A stretch of DNA of 64,000 bases, taken from Drancourtella massiliensis. GTDB lineage: Bacteria; Bacillota; Clostridia; Lachnospirales; Lachnospiraceae. Positions 52,140-62,461 of the stretch are shown one piece after another (the stretch's first letter is position 1; every line of letters begins with the position of its first letter). Both the position numbers and the translations under genes were made by a program. The notes under the pieces were generated by a model. That model searched no databases. It had not been told where the DNA came from and saw nothing but the letters and a program-made list of their open reading frames with translations. Location of the stretch: contig NZ_JACJKH010000005.1 of the NCBI RefSeq assembly GCF_016900655.1, positions 83,673 to 147,672 of the forward strand, written 5' to 3'.

Positions 52140-53138
52140 CTATACATGAAACTTTTTGTTCTCACTCATAAATTCTACGAACTGACCGGTTCCGATCGCA
52201 ACAACCTGCATCGGATCCTCCGCTGTCATTGTATTGATGCCTGTCCGCTCTTCAATCAGCTCTTCCAGGCCTCTGAGCAGGGAACCGCCTCCTGTCAGAA
52301 CAATTCCTCTGTCGAGAATATCTGCTGAAAGCTCCGGAGGTGTTCTCTCCAGCACACCAATTACAGCTTCCACGATCTGACTTGTCGGCTCTCTTAAAGC
52401 TTCTTCTGTCTCCGAAGAAGAAACCGTTACCGTCTTTGGAAGACCCGTAACAAGGTTACGTCCCCGCACCTCGATCGTCTCGTCCTCCACCAGCGGATAA
52501 GTCGTGCCTATCCGGATCTTGATATCTTCTGCGGTACGTTCTCCAATCAGAAGATTGTGCTTTTTCCTCATGTAACGCACAATCGCCTCATCAAAGTCAT
52601 CTCCCGCAATTTTCAGTGATGTATTGACAACAGTACCGCCAAGAGAGATCACCGCAATATCCGATGTGCCTCCTCCGATATCTACAATCATATTTCCACA
52701 TGCTTTGGAAATGTCGATACCTGCCCCGATTGCCGCTGCAACCGGCTCTTCGATCAGATGCACTTCTCTTGCGCCTGCCGCGAATGTCGCCTCTTCCACA
52801 GCCTTTTTCTCAACCTCTGTTACACCGCTCGGTACACAGACGCTGATACGAGGGCGTTTGAATGTACGCTTTCCAAGCGACTTCTGCACAAAATATTTGA
52901 TCATCTTCTCCGTAACCGTATAATCTGAAATCACGCCCTGTCTGAGAGGACGTACCGCTACAATATTGCCCGGTGTTCTTCCAAGCATCAGTCTTGCCTC
53001 TTCCCCGATTGCGCGGATCTCATTTGTATCTCTGTCAAACGCAACTACGGACGGCTCCTTGAGCACAACGCCTTTTCCTTTCACATATACAAGGACACTC
53101 GCTGTCCCCAGGTCAATTCCAATATCTACTACCGCCAT
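52140..53138 (-). CDS. mreB: Rod shape-determining protein MreB/Mbl
   Basis: Bacterial actin that guides side-wall synthesis. It has 332 residues. DIGIDLGTASVLVYVKGKG is phosphate loop 1, VRPLRQGVISDYTVTEKMIK and VPSGVTEVEKKAVEEA follow, VDIGGGTSDIAVISLGG is phosphate loop 2 and GIVLTGGGSLLRGLEELI the adenosine motif. It stands apart from mreC/mreD, which in Bacillus is the state of mbl, so Mbl is equally possible. AAAGGGG precedes the ATG. The upstream gap 53139-53306 has a -10-like TATAAT near 53186-53191 but no clear -35. Confidence 0.95.
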   Translation of the reverse strand: MAVVDIGIDLGTASVLVYVKGKGVVLKEPSVVAFDRDTNEIRAIGEEARLMLGRTPGNIVAVRPLRQGVISDYTVTEKMIKYFVQKSLGKRTFKRPRISVCVPSGVTEVEKKAVEEATFAAGAREVHLIEEPVAAAIGAGIDISKACGNMIVDIGGGTSDIAVISLGGTVVNTSLKIAGDDFDEAIVRYMRKKHNLLIGERTAEDIKIRIGTTYPLVEDETIEVRGRNLVTGLPKTVTVSSSETEEALREPTSQIVEAVIGVLERTPPELSADILDRGIVLTGGGSLLRGLEELIEERTGINTMTAEDPMQVVAIGTGQFVEFMSENKKFHV

Positions 53139-53306
53139 GAACTAAACCCCTTTCGCAAATCCTCTATATTCGCTCCTCTTTGGTCTATTATACTTCCTCT
53201 TTCGCATGTCAGAACTCATAAACCTCTGGTTCTACGCATACATTTGTTATTATAATCAATCTTCCTGGAAATGGAAAGAGTTTTTTCCCAGAATCTGTAA
53301 CTTTCA

Positions 53307-56138
53307 TTATTTCTTAAGGAATGGGGCGAGATAGCGTCCTGTGTAGGATTCCGGACATTCGACGATCTCTTCCGGAGTTCCTTTTGCAATCACAGTTCCG
53401 CCCTTGTCTCCTCCTTCCGGCCCCATATCAATAATATAATCTGCTGTTTTGATCACATCCAGATTGTGTTCAATGACAATGACTGTATTTCCATCAGCCG
53501 CAAGTCTTCTGAGAATCTCGGTCAGCTTATGGACATCTGCAAAATGAAGTCCTGTTGTAGGCTCGTCCAGAATATAAACGGTCTTTCCGGTACTTCGTTT
53601 ACTCAGCTCGGCAGCAAGCTTGATCCGCTGTGCTTCCCCTCCGGAAAGGGTGGTAGACGGCTGGCCCAGACGGATATAGGAAAGTCCCACGTCGTAGAGC
53701 GTCTCCATCTTTCTGCGGATACTCGGCACATTTTCAAAGAAGGTCATCGCTTCTTCCACTGTCATATCCAGCACGTCGTAAATGCTCTTTCCTTTATATT
53801 TCACTTCCAATGTTTCCCGGTTATAACGCTTTCCGTGACAGACTTCACACGGTACATAGACATCCGGCAGGAAATGCATCTCAATCTTCAGGATTCCATC
53901 CCCGCTGCACGCCTCACAGCGTCCTCCTTTTACATTGAAACTGAACCGGCCCTTCTTGTAGCCTCTCGCCTTTGCATCCGGCGTTGCCGCAAACAGGTCA
54001 CGGATCAGGTCAAACACTCCTGTATACGTGGCCGGATTGGACCGCGGCGTACGCCCGATCGGAGACTGGTCGATATTAATGACTTTGTCAAGCTTCTCCA
54101 GCCCCAGAATCTCTTTATGCTTTCCAGGGATCGTTCTTGCATGATTGAGCACTTTTGCAAGCTTTTTGTACAGGATTTCATTGATCAGAGAACTTTTTCC
54201 CGAACCGGAAACTCCTGTTACACAGGTCATAACGCCAAGTGGAATCTCTACATTGACATTTTTCAGGTTGTTTTCTTTTGCCCCGACAATTTTCAGATAT
54301 CCGGACGGAACCGCCCGTTTCTCCGGAACAGGGATACGGATTCTTCCGCTCAGGTAATCTCCGGTGACAGAACCCGGCGTATTCATAATCTCTTCCGCTG
54401 TACCTGCAGCAACCACCTCGCCTCCGTGCTCCCCGGCTCCCGGCCCGATATCCACGATGTAATCTGCAGCAAGCATGGTATCTTCATCGTGCTCTACCAC
54501 AATCAACGTATTTCCAAGATCACGAAGATGTTTGAGCGTACTGAGCAGCTTGTCATTATCTCTCTGATGGAGTCCGATACTTGGCTCATCCAGAATGTAG
54601 GCGACTCCGACAAGTCCGGATCCAATCTGTGTTGCAAGCCGGATTCTCTGTGCCTCTCCTCCGGACAGCGTTCCGGTTGCTCTGGCAAGCGTCAGATAAT
54701 CCAGTCCTACATCCATCAAAAATCCTGTTCTGGACTTGATCTCTTTTAAAATCTGGCCTCCGATCATTTCCTGAACCGGTGTAAGTTCCAGATTCTCGAG
54801 AAATTTCTGGAGATTTTCAATCGACATTGCGGTAACTTCGTAAATATTTTTGTCGCCTACCGTCACTGCCAGCGCCTCTTTCTTCAGTCTCTGTCCCTTA
54901 CATGCATGGCACGGGGTAATTCTCATAAAAGTTTCGTATTCGGCCTTCATCGCCTCCGATCCGGTCTCCCGGTATTTTCTTTCCACACTCTTTATGAGTC
55001 CGTCAAAAGCCACGTCATAGACACCTTCTCCCCGCTGTCCTCTGTAACGGACTTTTACCGACTTTCCGTTGGTTCCGTAAAGCAGAATGTCCTGAATTTT
55101 TTTCGGATACTCTTCAAACGGGGTATCCAGATCAAAATCATAGGCTTCTCCGAGAGCACGCAGGATGGCATTGGTAAAACTGGACGGATCCATGCAGGAC
55201 TGCCATCCAAGCACTGCAATCGCGCCCTGATTGATACTCAGTCCTTTATCCGGAATCATCAGGTCTGCATCAAACTCCATCTTATATCCAAGTCCAAAAC
55301 ATTCAGGGCAGGCGCCGAACGGATTGTTGAACGAAAAACTTCTTGGTTCAATTTCATCAATGCTGATGCCGCAGTCCGGACAGGAAAAGCTCTGGCTGAA
55401 GTTGATCGGCTCGCCTCCGATCACGTCGACTGTCATCAGTCCTTCCGCCAGATTCAGCACGGTCTCAATGGAATCGGTCAGACGCTTTTCGATTCCCGGC
55501 TTTACCACAAGCCGGTCTACAACGATCTCAATATAGTGTTTAATATTTTTTTCCAGACTGATCTCTTCTGTCAGCTCGTACATATTTCCATCGATACGTA
55601 CCCGGACATACCCGCTTTTTTTCGCTTTATCCAGAAGCTTGGCATGAGTTCCCTTTCTGCCTCTTACCACCGGTGCAAGAAGCTGGATTTTGGTACGCTC
55701 CGGCAGGCTCATGATCTGATCCGTCATCTGATCCACCGTCTGCTTTTTGATTTCCTTTCCACAGTTCGGACAGTGCGGAATTCCAATCCTCGCATAGAGG
55801 AGACGGAAATAATCATAGATCTCCGTAACGGTTCCTACCGTTGATCTTGGATTCCGGTTGGTCGACTTCTGGTCAATGGAAATCGCAGGGGAAAGTCCCT
55901 CGATGCTCTCTACATTCGGCTTTTCCATCTGCCCCAGAAACTGTCTCGCATAGGAAGACAATGACTCCATATATCGTCTCTGCCCCTCTGCATAAATCGT
56001 ATCAAAGGCAAGAGATGACTTTCCGGAACCACTCAATCCCGTCAGTACGACAAGTTCATTTCTCGGTATGTCCAGATCAATATTTTTCAGATTATGCTCA
56101 TTTGCTCCGCGTATACGGATATACTGTTTGTTGTCCAT
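53307..56138 (-). CDS. uvrA: Excinuclease ABC subunit A
   Basis: Damage-recognition ATPase of nucleotide excision repair. It has 943 residues from the ATG at 56138 (AAGGG at seven bases). An ATG at 56162 overlapping uvrB is also possible, with closer AGGAG. First ATPase half [30 protein letters not shown] and [19 protein letters not shown] zinc sites, [16 protein letters not shown] signature. Second half [34 protein letters not shown] zinc site and [15 protein letters not shown]. Directly follows uvrB. Confidence 0.98.
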   Translation of the reverse strand: MDNKQYIRIRGANEHNLKNIDLDIPRNELVVLTGLSGSGKSSLAFDTIYAEGQRRYMESLSSYARQFLGQMEKPNVESIEGLSPAISIDQKSTNRNPRSTVGTVTEIYDYFRLLYARIGIPHCPNCGKEIKKQTVDQMTDQIMSLPERTKIQLLAPVVRGRKGTHAKLLDKAKKSGYVRVRIDGNMYELTEEISLEKNIKHYIEIVVDRLVVKPGIEKRLTDSIETVLNLAEGLMTVDVIGGEPINFSQSFSCPDCGISIDEIEPRSFSFNNPFGACPECFGLGYKMEFDADLMIPDKGLSINQGAIAVLGWQSCMDPSSFTNAILRALGEAYDFDLDTPFEEYPKKIQDILLYGTNGKSVKVRYRGQRGEGVYDVAFDGLIKSVERKYRETGSEAMKAEYETFMRITPCHACKGQRLKKEALAVTVGDKNIYEVTAMSIENLQKFLENLELTPVQEMIGGQILKEIKSRTGFLMDVGLDYLTLARATGTLSGGEAQRIRLATQIGSGLVGVAYILDEPSIGLHQRDNDKLLSTLKHLRDLGNTLIVVEHDEDTMLAADYIVDIGPGAGEHGGEVVAAGTAEEIMNTPGSVTGDYLSGRIRIPVPEKRAVPSGYLKIVGAKENNLKNVNVEIPLGVMTCVTGVSGSGKSSLINEILYKKLAKVLNHARTIPGKHKEILGLEKLDKVINIDQSPIGRTPRSNPATYTGVFDLIRDLFAATPDAKARGYKKGRFSFNVKGGRCEACSGDGILKIEMHFLPDVYVPCEVCHGKRYNRETLEVKYKGKSIYDVLDMTVEEAMTFFENVPSIRRKMETLYDVGLSYIRLGQPSTTLSGGEAQRIKLAAELSKRSTGKTVYILDEPTTGLHFADVHKLTEILRRLAADGNTVIVIEHNLDVIKTADYIIDMGPEGGDKGGTVIAKGTPEEIVECPESYTGRYLAPFLKK

Positions 56139-56154
56139 CTTTTTTCCCTTCTTA

Positions 56155-58143
56155 TTATCCATCTATCTCCTGCAGATGCTTTTTGATTTCAATCATCTTG
56201 TCACGCAGCTCTGCCGCAGTCTCGAAATCCAGATCGGCTGCTGCCTTTTTCATCTGCTTGTTCAAGTCTTTTACCAGTTTTTCCAGTTCTTCCCTGCTCA
56301 TGGATTCTGGATCTTTTTCCAGCATCTTCTCCTGTTTTGCCACCTTCTTGGAAATACTGATCAGATCGCGGACTGCCTTTTGAATCGTCTTCGGCGTGAT
56401 GCCGTGTTCCTCATTATACTGCATCTGAATCTCCCGGCGCCGTCTCGTCTCGTCAATGGCAGCTTTCATGGAATCCGTCACAGTGTCCGCATACATGATG
56501 ACATGACCTTCTGCATTTCGTGCGGCACGTCCGATCGTCTGAATCAGCGAAGTCTCCGAACGCAGGAATCCTTCCTTGTCCGCATCCAGAATCGCCACCA
56601 GTGTAATCTCAGGTATATCAAGACCTTCCCTCAACAGGTTGATTCCCACAAGCACGTCAAATACATCCAGACGCATGTCACGGATAATCTCTGTCCGTTC
56701 CAGCGTATCAATATCAGAATGAAGATACCGTACCCGGATTCCCAATTCCCGCATATAATCCGTCAGATCTTCTGCCATCCGCTTGGTCAGTGTTGTGATC
56801 AGAATCTTGTTTTTCCTGGCCACTTCTTTGTTGACTTCACCGATAAGGTCGTCAATCTGGCGCTCCACAGGACGCACTTCCACTTCCGGATCCAGAAGTC
56901 CCGTCGGGCGGATCACCTGCTCTGCCCGCAGAAGCTCATGCTCTTCCTCGTAGGTGCCCGGCGTCGCTGACACAAACATCACCTGGCTGATCTTGCTTTC
57001 AAATTCTTCAAAGTTAAGTGGACGGTTGTCCTTTGCTGACGGCAGACGGAATCCATAATCCACAAGCGTCGTCTTTCTGGACTGGTCTCCATGATACATT
57101 CCGCCAATCTGCGGAATCGTCTTGTGAGACTCGTCGATAATCATCAGGAAATCATCCGGGAAATAATCCAGAAGAGTATGCGGCGGTTCGCCCTCTTTCA
57201 GACCTGTCAGATGTCTGGAATAGTTCTCAATACCGGAGCAGAATCCAGTTTCCCGCAGCATCTCAATGTCAAAATTTGTCCGCTCCGAGATCCGCTGCGC
57301 CTCTAAAAGCTTGTCTTCACTTTTGAAAAAGCGGATCTGCTGTTCCAGCTCCTCCTCAATCTGCCCGAGCGCCCGGTCCATGTTTTCCTTTGATACCACG
57401 TAGTGGGACGCCGGGAAAATCGCGATGTGATTCAGCTCATTTTTAATCTCTCCGGTCAGAGAATCCACTTCTGTGATCCGGTCGATCTCATCGCCAAAAA
57501 ACTCTATCCGGATAATATTTTCTCCAGATCCCGCCGGAAATACTTCCAGCACATCGCCGTGTACCCGGAAAGTTCCCCGCTTAAAGTCAATATCATTTCT
57601 GTCATACTGAATATCGATCAGTTTCCCGATCACTTCGTCCCGGTCCTTGATCATACCCGGCCGCAGGGAAATCACCATGTTTTGATAATCGATCGGGCTG
57701 CCAAGTCCATAGATACAGGAAACACTCGCTACAATAATAACGTCCTTTCTCTCAGACAACGCCGCAGTGGCCGAATGCCGCAGCTTGTCGATCTCATCAT
57801 TGATCGCTGAATCCTTGGCAATGTAGGTGTCTGAGGACGGAACGTATGCCTCCGGCTGGTAGTAATCGTAATAGGAGACAAAATACTCCACTGCGTTATC
57901 AGGGAACATCTCCTTGAATTCTCCGTACAACTGAGCGGCCAGTGTTTTATTGTGGGCGATGACCAGTGTCGGTTTCTGCAACTGCTCGATCACGTTGGCC
58001 ATCGTAAACGTCTTTCCAGAACCCGTAACCCCCAGTAAAGTCTGGCATTGATTGCCTTCCTTGAACCCTTTTACAAGCGCCTCGATTGCCTGCGGCTGGT
58101 CGCCGGTAGGCTGATACGGGGCCTTTAAAACGAATTTATCCAT
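56155..58143 (-). CDS. uvrB: Excinuclease ABC subunit B
   Basis: Helicase-like damage verifier of nucleotide excision repair. It has 662 residues. Walker [31 protein letters not shown] in the beta-hairpin, IIDESHKT (motif II), and [13 protein letters not shown] (motif VI). The C-terminal UvrB/UvrC interaction helix pair starts around [27 protein letters not shown] precedes the ATG. A mobile element ends just upstream, so the promoter is either in 58150-58190 or provided by the element. Confidence 0.98.
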   Translation of the reverse strand: MDKFVLKAPYQPTGDQPQAIEALVKGFKEGNQCQTLLGVTGSGKTFTMANVIEQLQKPTLVIAHNKTLAAQLYGEFKEMFPDNAVEYFVSYYDYYQPEAYVPSSDTYIAKDSAINDEIDKLRHSATAALSERKDVIIVASVSCIYGLGSPIDYQNMVISLRPGMIKDRDEVIGKLIDIQYDRNDIDFKRGTFRVHGDVLEVFPAGSGENIIRIEFFGDEIDRITEVDSLTGEIKNELNHIAIFPASHYVVSKENMDRALGQIEEELEQQIRFFKSEDKLLEAQRISERTNFDIEMLRETGFCSGIENYSRHLTGLKEGEPPHTLLDYFPDDFLMIIDESHKTIPQIGGMYHGDQSRKTTLVDYGFRLPSAKDNRPLNFEEFESKISQVMFVSATPGTYEEEHELLRAEQVIRPTGLLDPEVEVRPVERQIDDLIGEVNKEVARKNKILITTLTKRMAEDLTDYMRELGIRVRYLHSDIDTLERTEIIRDMRLDVFDVLVGINLLREGLDIPEITLVAILDADKEGFLRSETSLIQTIGRAARNAEGHVIMYADTVTDSMKAAIDETRRRREIQMQYNEEHGITPKTIQKAVRDLISISKKVAKQEKMLEKDPESMSREELEKLVKDLNKQMKKAAADLDFETAAELRDKMIEIKKHLQEIDG

Positions 58144-58160
58144 AGCGAAATCTCTCCTTT

Positions 58161-58290
58161 GTGACTTTTGATACGTTCAATATCAGCCACCCTCAAAAAA
58201 ATCATTCGTAACGAAAATGTCAAAATAATAGCCTTATAGGACACCATTACGAATCCAGAAAGGCAAAAGTCACAAAACACTTTTTTGAGG
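58161..58290. repeat. Cluster of interlaced inverted repeats at the end of the integrative element
   Basis: Three pairs interlock: GTGACTTTTG (58161-58170) with CAAAAGTCAC (58264-58273); CCTCAAAAAA (58191-58200) with TTTTTTGAGG (58281-58290); ATTCGTAA (58204-58211) with TTACGAAT (58247-58254). They lie between uvrB and the integrase genes, where the attachment site should be. Tyrosine recombinases bind such core and arm sites. The exact crossover cannot be fixed without the other end. Confidence 0.65.
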
Positions 58291-58373
58291 ACTAAATAAC
58301 ACGAAGTAACACCAAAACGGTAGTGACAACATTATAGCAAAGATAATGATAAAAGTATATAGGACGAAAAGTA

Positions 58374-58413
58374 AAAAAAGTACAAATGTTCGAGTGTACA
58401 TCTGTACTTTTTT
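58374..58413 (-). terminator. Terminator after the distal integrase gene
   Basis: AAAAAAGTACA and TGTACTTTTTT arms (11 bp) around an 18-nt loop; on the minus strand it ends in a long T-run. It stops integrase transcripts before uvrB. Confidence 0.82.
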
Positions 58414-58436
58414 ATGATTTCTTCCTTATATTGTTG

Positions 58437-59726
58437 TCATGCTGCCATTAAATATTCCTCGGCTGCCTCGTCTATTTCCTTCAGATCGGAGTAATCATAG
58501 TATTTCTCTTTCCGGCTTTCCGGAAGAACTTCTTCCATAAATGGTTCAATAGCATATAAGCAATCTTCAATGATTTCAGCAGTATCCCCATAGATGTCTG
58601 CTGATATAATCTCTTTTGAATGCCCTAACATATGCGATATTCCTTTGATATTAAAGTCATGTTTCAAAAGAATAGTCGTATATGTATTTCTCAACTGATG
58701 GAAATGAATATCCGGAAGTCCTAAAGAAGCAAGCAGTTCTTTATAATATTTCTGATGATAACTTTTACTTCTTGGATTTCCATAGGTGGAACAACAGATG
58801 TAATCCCAGTCACGGAACTCTTTACTTCTTCGCCTGCGATTCTTCTCATAAATCCGGCGCTGTTCCAGAATCGCCTCAAACACATAGTCTGGAATAGGGA
58901 TCTCCCTTATACTGGACGGAGTTTTTGGCTTGATCTCCTGTTTTGTAAGCATTTTAGGCGGTACATCTTCCGCTTTGGAATTTGGTTTTTTCCCCAACTG
59001 CCGCTGTATTTTTAATGTGCGGTTGATATAGTCCACATCACTGTATTTCAGTCCGTTGATTTCTCCACGCCGCAGGCCCATCAGCACTGCAAATAAAATC
59101 TGCATGTGGATCGGTGTCTCTTTACTTGCCTCTACTAACTGGAATACCTGCGGGAGCGTCAGTGTCTTGCTTACATCTATCTTTAACTCACGATATGCTT
59201 TCTTCTTAATCTTCTTTGGCAGCGGAACACCCTCCGCAGGATTTACCGCTATTACATTCTTCGATTTTGCATAATCCAGTGCTGTATTCATGACTGTTTT
59301 CGCCAGACGTGCAATAGACTCATATTTCTCTGCAATCGAATTATATAGCTTTCTGATATATCCTTGATTCAATGTTGCCATATACATTTTTCCCAGTTGC
59401 GGTGTCACATAGTTGTAAACCACGTTTTTATAGCCATTATAGCTGTTGTCCGCTATTTTAGGGCGCATAACCTCTTCCAACCAGAACTCCATGAAATCCG
59501 CCACTTTAATCTTTCCGTATACAATATAAGTTCCCGCATGAAGCTGCCCGATGATTTCATCTCTTTGGGCATTTGCCTCTCTCTTACTGCTGAACCCGGC
59601 GTGTTGCTGAGTAGTATCTGAACCGTCTGCAAATTTCAACAGGACACGAAAACCATACCCTTTTTTTATGGTCGTAACAGAATACACTTTAAATTCCACG
59701 TATTTCTTAAAGTCAAATTTCTTCAT
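58437..59726 (-). CDS. Tyrosine recombinase/integrase (distal of tandem pair)
   Basis: It has 429 residues. An N-terminal arm-binding-like part (KQVEF-like start, KRGYGFR-type strands) and a SAM-like core-binding domain at about 65-165 lead to the catalytic domain with GLRRGEINGLKYSD (first Arg), HFHQLRNTYTTILL (His-x-x-Arg), MLGHSKEIISADIYG (His and nucleophile Tyr). All catalytic residues are visible. The C-terminal extension ends in EEYLMAA. GGAGGGATAACAG lies before the ATG, three bases from the other integrase gene. Confidence 0.93.
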   Translation of the reverse strand: MKKFDFKKYVEFKVYSVTTIKKGYGFRVLLKFADGSDTTQQHAGFSSKREANAQRDEIIGQLHAGTYIVYGKIKVADFMEFWLEEVMRPKIADNSYNGYKNVVYNYVTPQLGKMYMATLNQGYIRKLYNSIAEKYESIARLAKTVMNTALDYAKSKNVIAVNPAEGVPLPKKIKKKAYRELKIDVSKTLTLPQVFQLVEASKETPIHMQILFAVLMGLRRGEINGLKYSDVDYINRTLKIQRQLGKKPNSKAEDVPPKMLTKQEIKPKTPSSIREIPIPDYVFEAILEQRRIYEKNRRRRSKEFRDWDYICCSTYGNPRSKSYHQKYYKELLASLGLPDIHFHQLRNTYTTILLKHDFNIKGISHMLGHSKEIISADIYGDTAEIIEDCLYAIEPFMEEVLPESRKEKYYDYSDLKEIDEAAEEYLMAA

Positions 59727-59729
59727 CTG

Positions 59730-60956
59730 TTATCCCTCCGTCCCTGTCCGCTCCGGAATAAACGTATCATTCATAAAAGCAATGATCTTATCTTTCTCGT
59801 CCATAACCTCACAGTAGTATTCATAGGTGGTATGAATCGAATTGTGGCCTAGCAACCCGGAAATCTTTACCAGAGGAACACCTCTCTCGATCAATATAGT
59901 CGCAAACATATGACGCAGACCGTGGACAGTGATAACAGGAAGGCCATTTCTCTCACAAAGTTTTGTCAATGCCTGGTTCATGGAACTTAACCCTCTCGGC
60001 TTTCCATCCTCCCGGCAACTGACATATCCATGATCCTCATAGTTTCCGGCATACCACTCCTTTTTCATCTCAACATAGTGCAGCCTGCGTTCCACTTCCT
60101 TCATAATTGCCTTTGGAACTTTTAGTATCCGGAAGCTGTTCTCTGTTTTAGGATCACGCTCTATAACCGTATATTCTTCAATTTCAAATCCCTCTTTTAC
60201 TTTAGGATTTGCTACTAACTGGCGGCTGATCCTAACCGTCTGTTTTTCAAAATCAAAGTCACTAAATTTCAGCCCAAGAATTTCCCCTTTTCTTAAACCA
60301 CAGAACAGTCCAAGTAAAATTTCCAGATACCACGGATTCTTACTGGCTGCCCGCAGGAATACTTTCAGCTTTGCTTTACTGAATATTCTGATCTTTGGTT
60401 TTGTCCTCGGATAAGGCTTCGTTTCCGGAACTGGATTATAATTGATAAATCCATCAAACAGAGCGTCTTTAAATGCCAGACTCAACAATTCTCTTCCTTT
60501 ATTACCTGCCGAAGAACAGATTTTTGATACCTGCTCCAGTAATTTATCCAGATATTCTACTGTTACAAATTTCAGTTTCACATCGGTTTCCATACTGGGC
60601 AGGATCAATTCGTACAGAGTATATGATCCCAACATTCTAGTCGTTGTCTCAATCCGCAGAGAATAAATGTGTTCAAACCAATACTGAAGGTATTCTCCGA
60701 ACATAACTTCTTTGCTCTTTAAAAAAGCAACTTGAAATTCCCTCTGTTTTTCCCGGTAACGTTCCTCGTATTCCCAGTAACTTTTTTCTGCCTCTTCCGG
60801 AGTCTTAAACCCACCTTTTTTGCTGTATTTGGTGGTCAGATCATCCATCAGTTCTTTCGTCCTGTGATACCATGAGTTTCCCTCAAAAAAGACAACCCTT
60901 TTTTCTTCCTGTACTTCCTTATTTTCCGCTTTTGTCAACTGATTGTTCTGTTTCAT
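59730..60956 (-). CDS. Tyrosine recombinase/integrase (proximal of tandem pair)
   Basis: It has 408 residues. Core-binding domain at about 85-180, catalytic domain with GLFCGLRKGEILGLKFSD, ITVHGLRHMFATILIERGV and LLGHNSIHTTYEYYCEV. The RHRH-Y set is complete. Clearly a paralogue, not a fragment, of its neighbour: overall layout is shared but sequence differs widely. The pair may act as a heteromer or on different sites. AAGGTG precedes the ATG at 60956. Confidence 0.93.
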   Translation of the reverse strand: MKQNNQLTKAENKEVQEEKRVVFFEGNSWYHRTKELMDDLTTKYSKKGGFKTPEEAEKSYWEYEERYREKQREFQVAFLKSKEVMFGEYLQYWFEHIYSLRIETTTRMLGSYTLYELILPSMETDVKLKFVTVEYLDKLLEQVSKICSSAGNKGRELLSLAFKDALFDGFINYNPVPETKPYPRTKPKIRIFSKAKLKVFLRAASKNPWYLEILLGLFCGLRKGEILGLKFSDFDFEKQTVRISRQLVANPKVKEGFEIEEYTVIERDPKTENSFRILKVPKAIMKEVERRLHYVEMKKEWYAGNYEDHGYVSCREDGKPRGLSSMNQALTKLCERNGLPVITVHGLRHMFATILIERGVPLVKISGLLGHNSIHTTYEYYCEVMDEKDKIIAFMNDTFIPERTGTEG

Positions 60957-60978
60957 TGATTTTCACACCTTGCTTTTC

Positions 60979-61176
60979 CTATTCCCCGTACAGCCACCTT
61001 TCAAATGGGAGACAGGGAATTTTGTATACCTTTCCAATCTTGATGACACGGAACGGCTCCTGCTTTTGAAAAACCTCATCCAGAAATTCATAGGTTTTTG
61101 TCCTACCAAGTCCAAGCAGTTTCTGGATGTCATCCGCCTCATATACCTTCTTTGATATATCAATGGAATCTGTCAT
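60979..61176 (-). CDS. Excisionase-like helix-turn-helix protein
   Basis: It has 65 residues. YEADDIQKLLGLGRTKTYEF is the winged-HTH/MerR-like motif of Xis and helix_turn_helix_17 proteins; IKIGKVYKIPCLPFERWL is the wing. GGGAGGTG precedes the ATG. Its place directly before the integrase genes fits a directionality factor. It could instead be a plain regulator. Confidence 0.85.
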   Translation of the reverse strand: MTDSIDISKKVYEADDIQKLLGLGRTKTYEFLDEVFQKQEPFRVIKIGKVYKIPCLPFERWLYGE

Positions 61177-61213
61177 GACCGCACCTCCCTTTTATCGCTG
61201 CTTAAGCGATAAA

Positions 61214-61247
61214 AGGACTGTACGCCTATAAAATAACGTACAGCCCT
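61214..61247 (-). terminator. Hairpin between the PemK-like gene and the excisionase gene
   Basis: AGGACTGTACG (61214-61224) and CGTACAGCCCT (61237-61247) pair with one mismatch. On the minus strand a TTTTA follows. A second small stem GCGATT/AATCGC sits at 61263-61279. It may separate or attenuate xis-int expression. Confidence 0.65.
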
Positions 61248-61307
61248 CTTATCGTCCAATGTGCGATTTTTCTAATCGCATACTTGACAAATTGAATTTT
61301 CCTGTTC

Positions 61308-61832
61308 TCAGTAATATTTCTTCCTTATTAAATAATCGTACCCCTGACGCACATTACAAAACATACACTTTTCCTTTATTGTCTGATTCTGATCTGCCCG
61401 GATGATAAAGTGTTCTTTGGAACTGTAAAAAGGCTTTGCGCACACCGGGCATAAACACATCAGAATCGGTTTATCCAACTTTTTGATCTCTATGCTGGTA
61501 CGCAGTGCCTTATCCACTTTTATCATCTGCTCCCGGTTCAGCCTGCCGACATAATCATCCAGACGCCCCTTGTCCAGTGTCCGGATCTGCTCCAATAACA
61601 CAAAAGACTCTTTCTCCAGTCCTTTGATCCCATTGATCGGTACATGTGTCGGAAGTTTTGTCTTTGGTCTACTCGTGATAGCCGCAACAATGACCGTTGG
61701 ACTGTGCCGATTCCCCCGGTTGTTCTGGATGATCAGTACGGGGCGGTATCCGCCCTGCTCACTCCCGCAAACAGGATTCAGATCTGCGTGATAAATCTCT
61801 CCACGCCGCATTTCTTGTTCTTCCACAATCAT
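61308..61832 (-). CDS. PemK/MazF-family protein with C-terminal zinc-ribbon extension
   Basis: It has 174 residues from the ATG at 61832 (AAGGAG close upstream); GTG at 61826 has better spacing. [20 protein letters not shown] and [20 protein letters not shown] are the MazF fold; TTHV-like strands and [18 protein letters not shown] follow. A C-terminal part of about 60 residues, unusual for MazF, has [11 protein letters not shown] and KCMFCNVRQ, a probable zinc site. No antitoxin gene is next to it. It may be an RNase toxin, or a repurposed regulator of the element. Confidence 0.85.
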   Translation of the reverse strand: MIVEEQEMRRGEIYHADLNPVCGSEQGGYRPVLIIQNNRGNRHSPTVIVAAITSRPKTKLPTHVPINGIKGLEKESFVLLEQIRTLDKGRLDDYVGRLNREQMIKVDKALRTSIEIKKLDKPILMCLCPVCAKPFYSSKEHFIIRADQNQTIKEKCMFCNVRQGYDYLIRKKYY

Positions 61833-61901
61833 ATCTCCTTCCTCTATACACCTTAGAACTCTCTTTGTTCCGTAAGGCTCTCCCCGCTCTTTTGAAACCA
61901 T

Positions 61902-62461
61902 TATTCATAGCGGGTATGTATCAGCCGGACGCAAAGCATTTCTTTGTATCCGGCTACCATAATTGCCTGTTTCAGCCTATTTGTCCTCAACGCCCCGGCT
62001 GTTATCGCATGTATTTCATGCTGGGAAATCATCAAGCGGCTGACTGCTGATCAGCTCCACGGGCCTGTACCCCTCTGAGGATCTCCCAAAGCTGCCCTCA
62101 CTTGTTGCGACGCTCTTAACGCTCGACTTTATGACCGGACAGGAGTATCATGATACCTGTTGCCTGTTATCGCCTTATCAGTAGCAATCTGACAGTTATA
62201 GCCGGGTATTTTCCGCTCCCCGGACAGATAAAACAGCCGCAAACCGATTCTTCTATATAGGTGGGATTTCGCTGCCTTTACCCGTCCGGATCATGGCGTG
62301 CCCGCTAACGTGGCTTACGCTCATCACGATAGCAACAGGAACGTACTTGATGAATGGGTATGAATTTTTCAAGGTTCCTGCCCGCTCTTCCCCTACGAAA
62401 AAACAGGCGAAAGATTATCTCTTCCACCTGTTTCCTCAGTCTCAAGCGATTTTTCTACCCG
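61902..62461. other. 560-bp non-coding, structure-rich stretch of the integrative element
   Basis: No plausible gene on either strand. Composition is more GC-rich than its neighbours. Visible structures are a two-part hairpin AGCCGGA...CAAAG...CTTTG...TCCGGCT (61923-61955), the 12-bp palindrome GTATCATGATAC (62145-62156) flanked by CAGG and CCTG, and CAGGAAC...CTTG...CAAG...TTCCTG (about 62335-62380). It could hold oriT, a structured RNA or replication signals; I cannot tell which. Confidence 0.5.
62398..62433 (-). terminator. Terminator after the sigma-like gene
   Basis: AAACAGG and CCTGTTT arms with inner GAAGA/TCTTTC pairing; on the minus strand TTTTTT follows. Confidence 0.7.

Noticed and set aside
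53466..54749. 427-codon plus-strand frame inside uvrA
   Set aside because: Uneven, His/Cys/Arg-rich composition typical of an antisense shadow; uvrA on the minus strand is complete and canonical.
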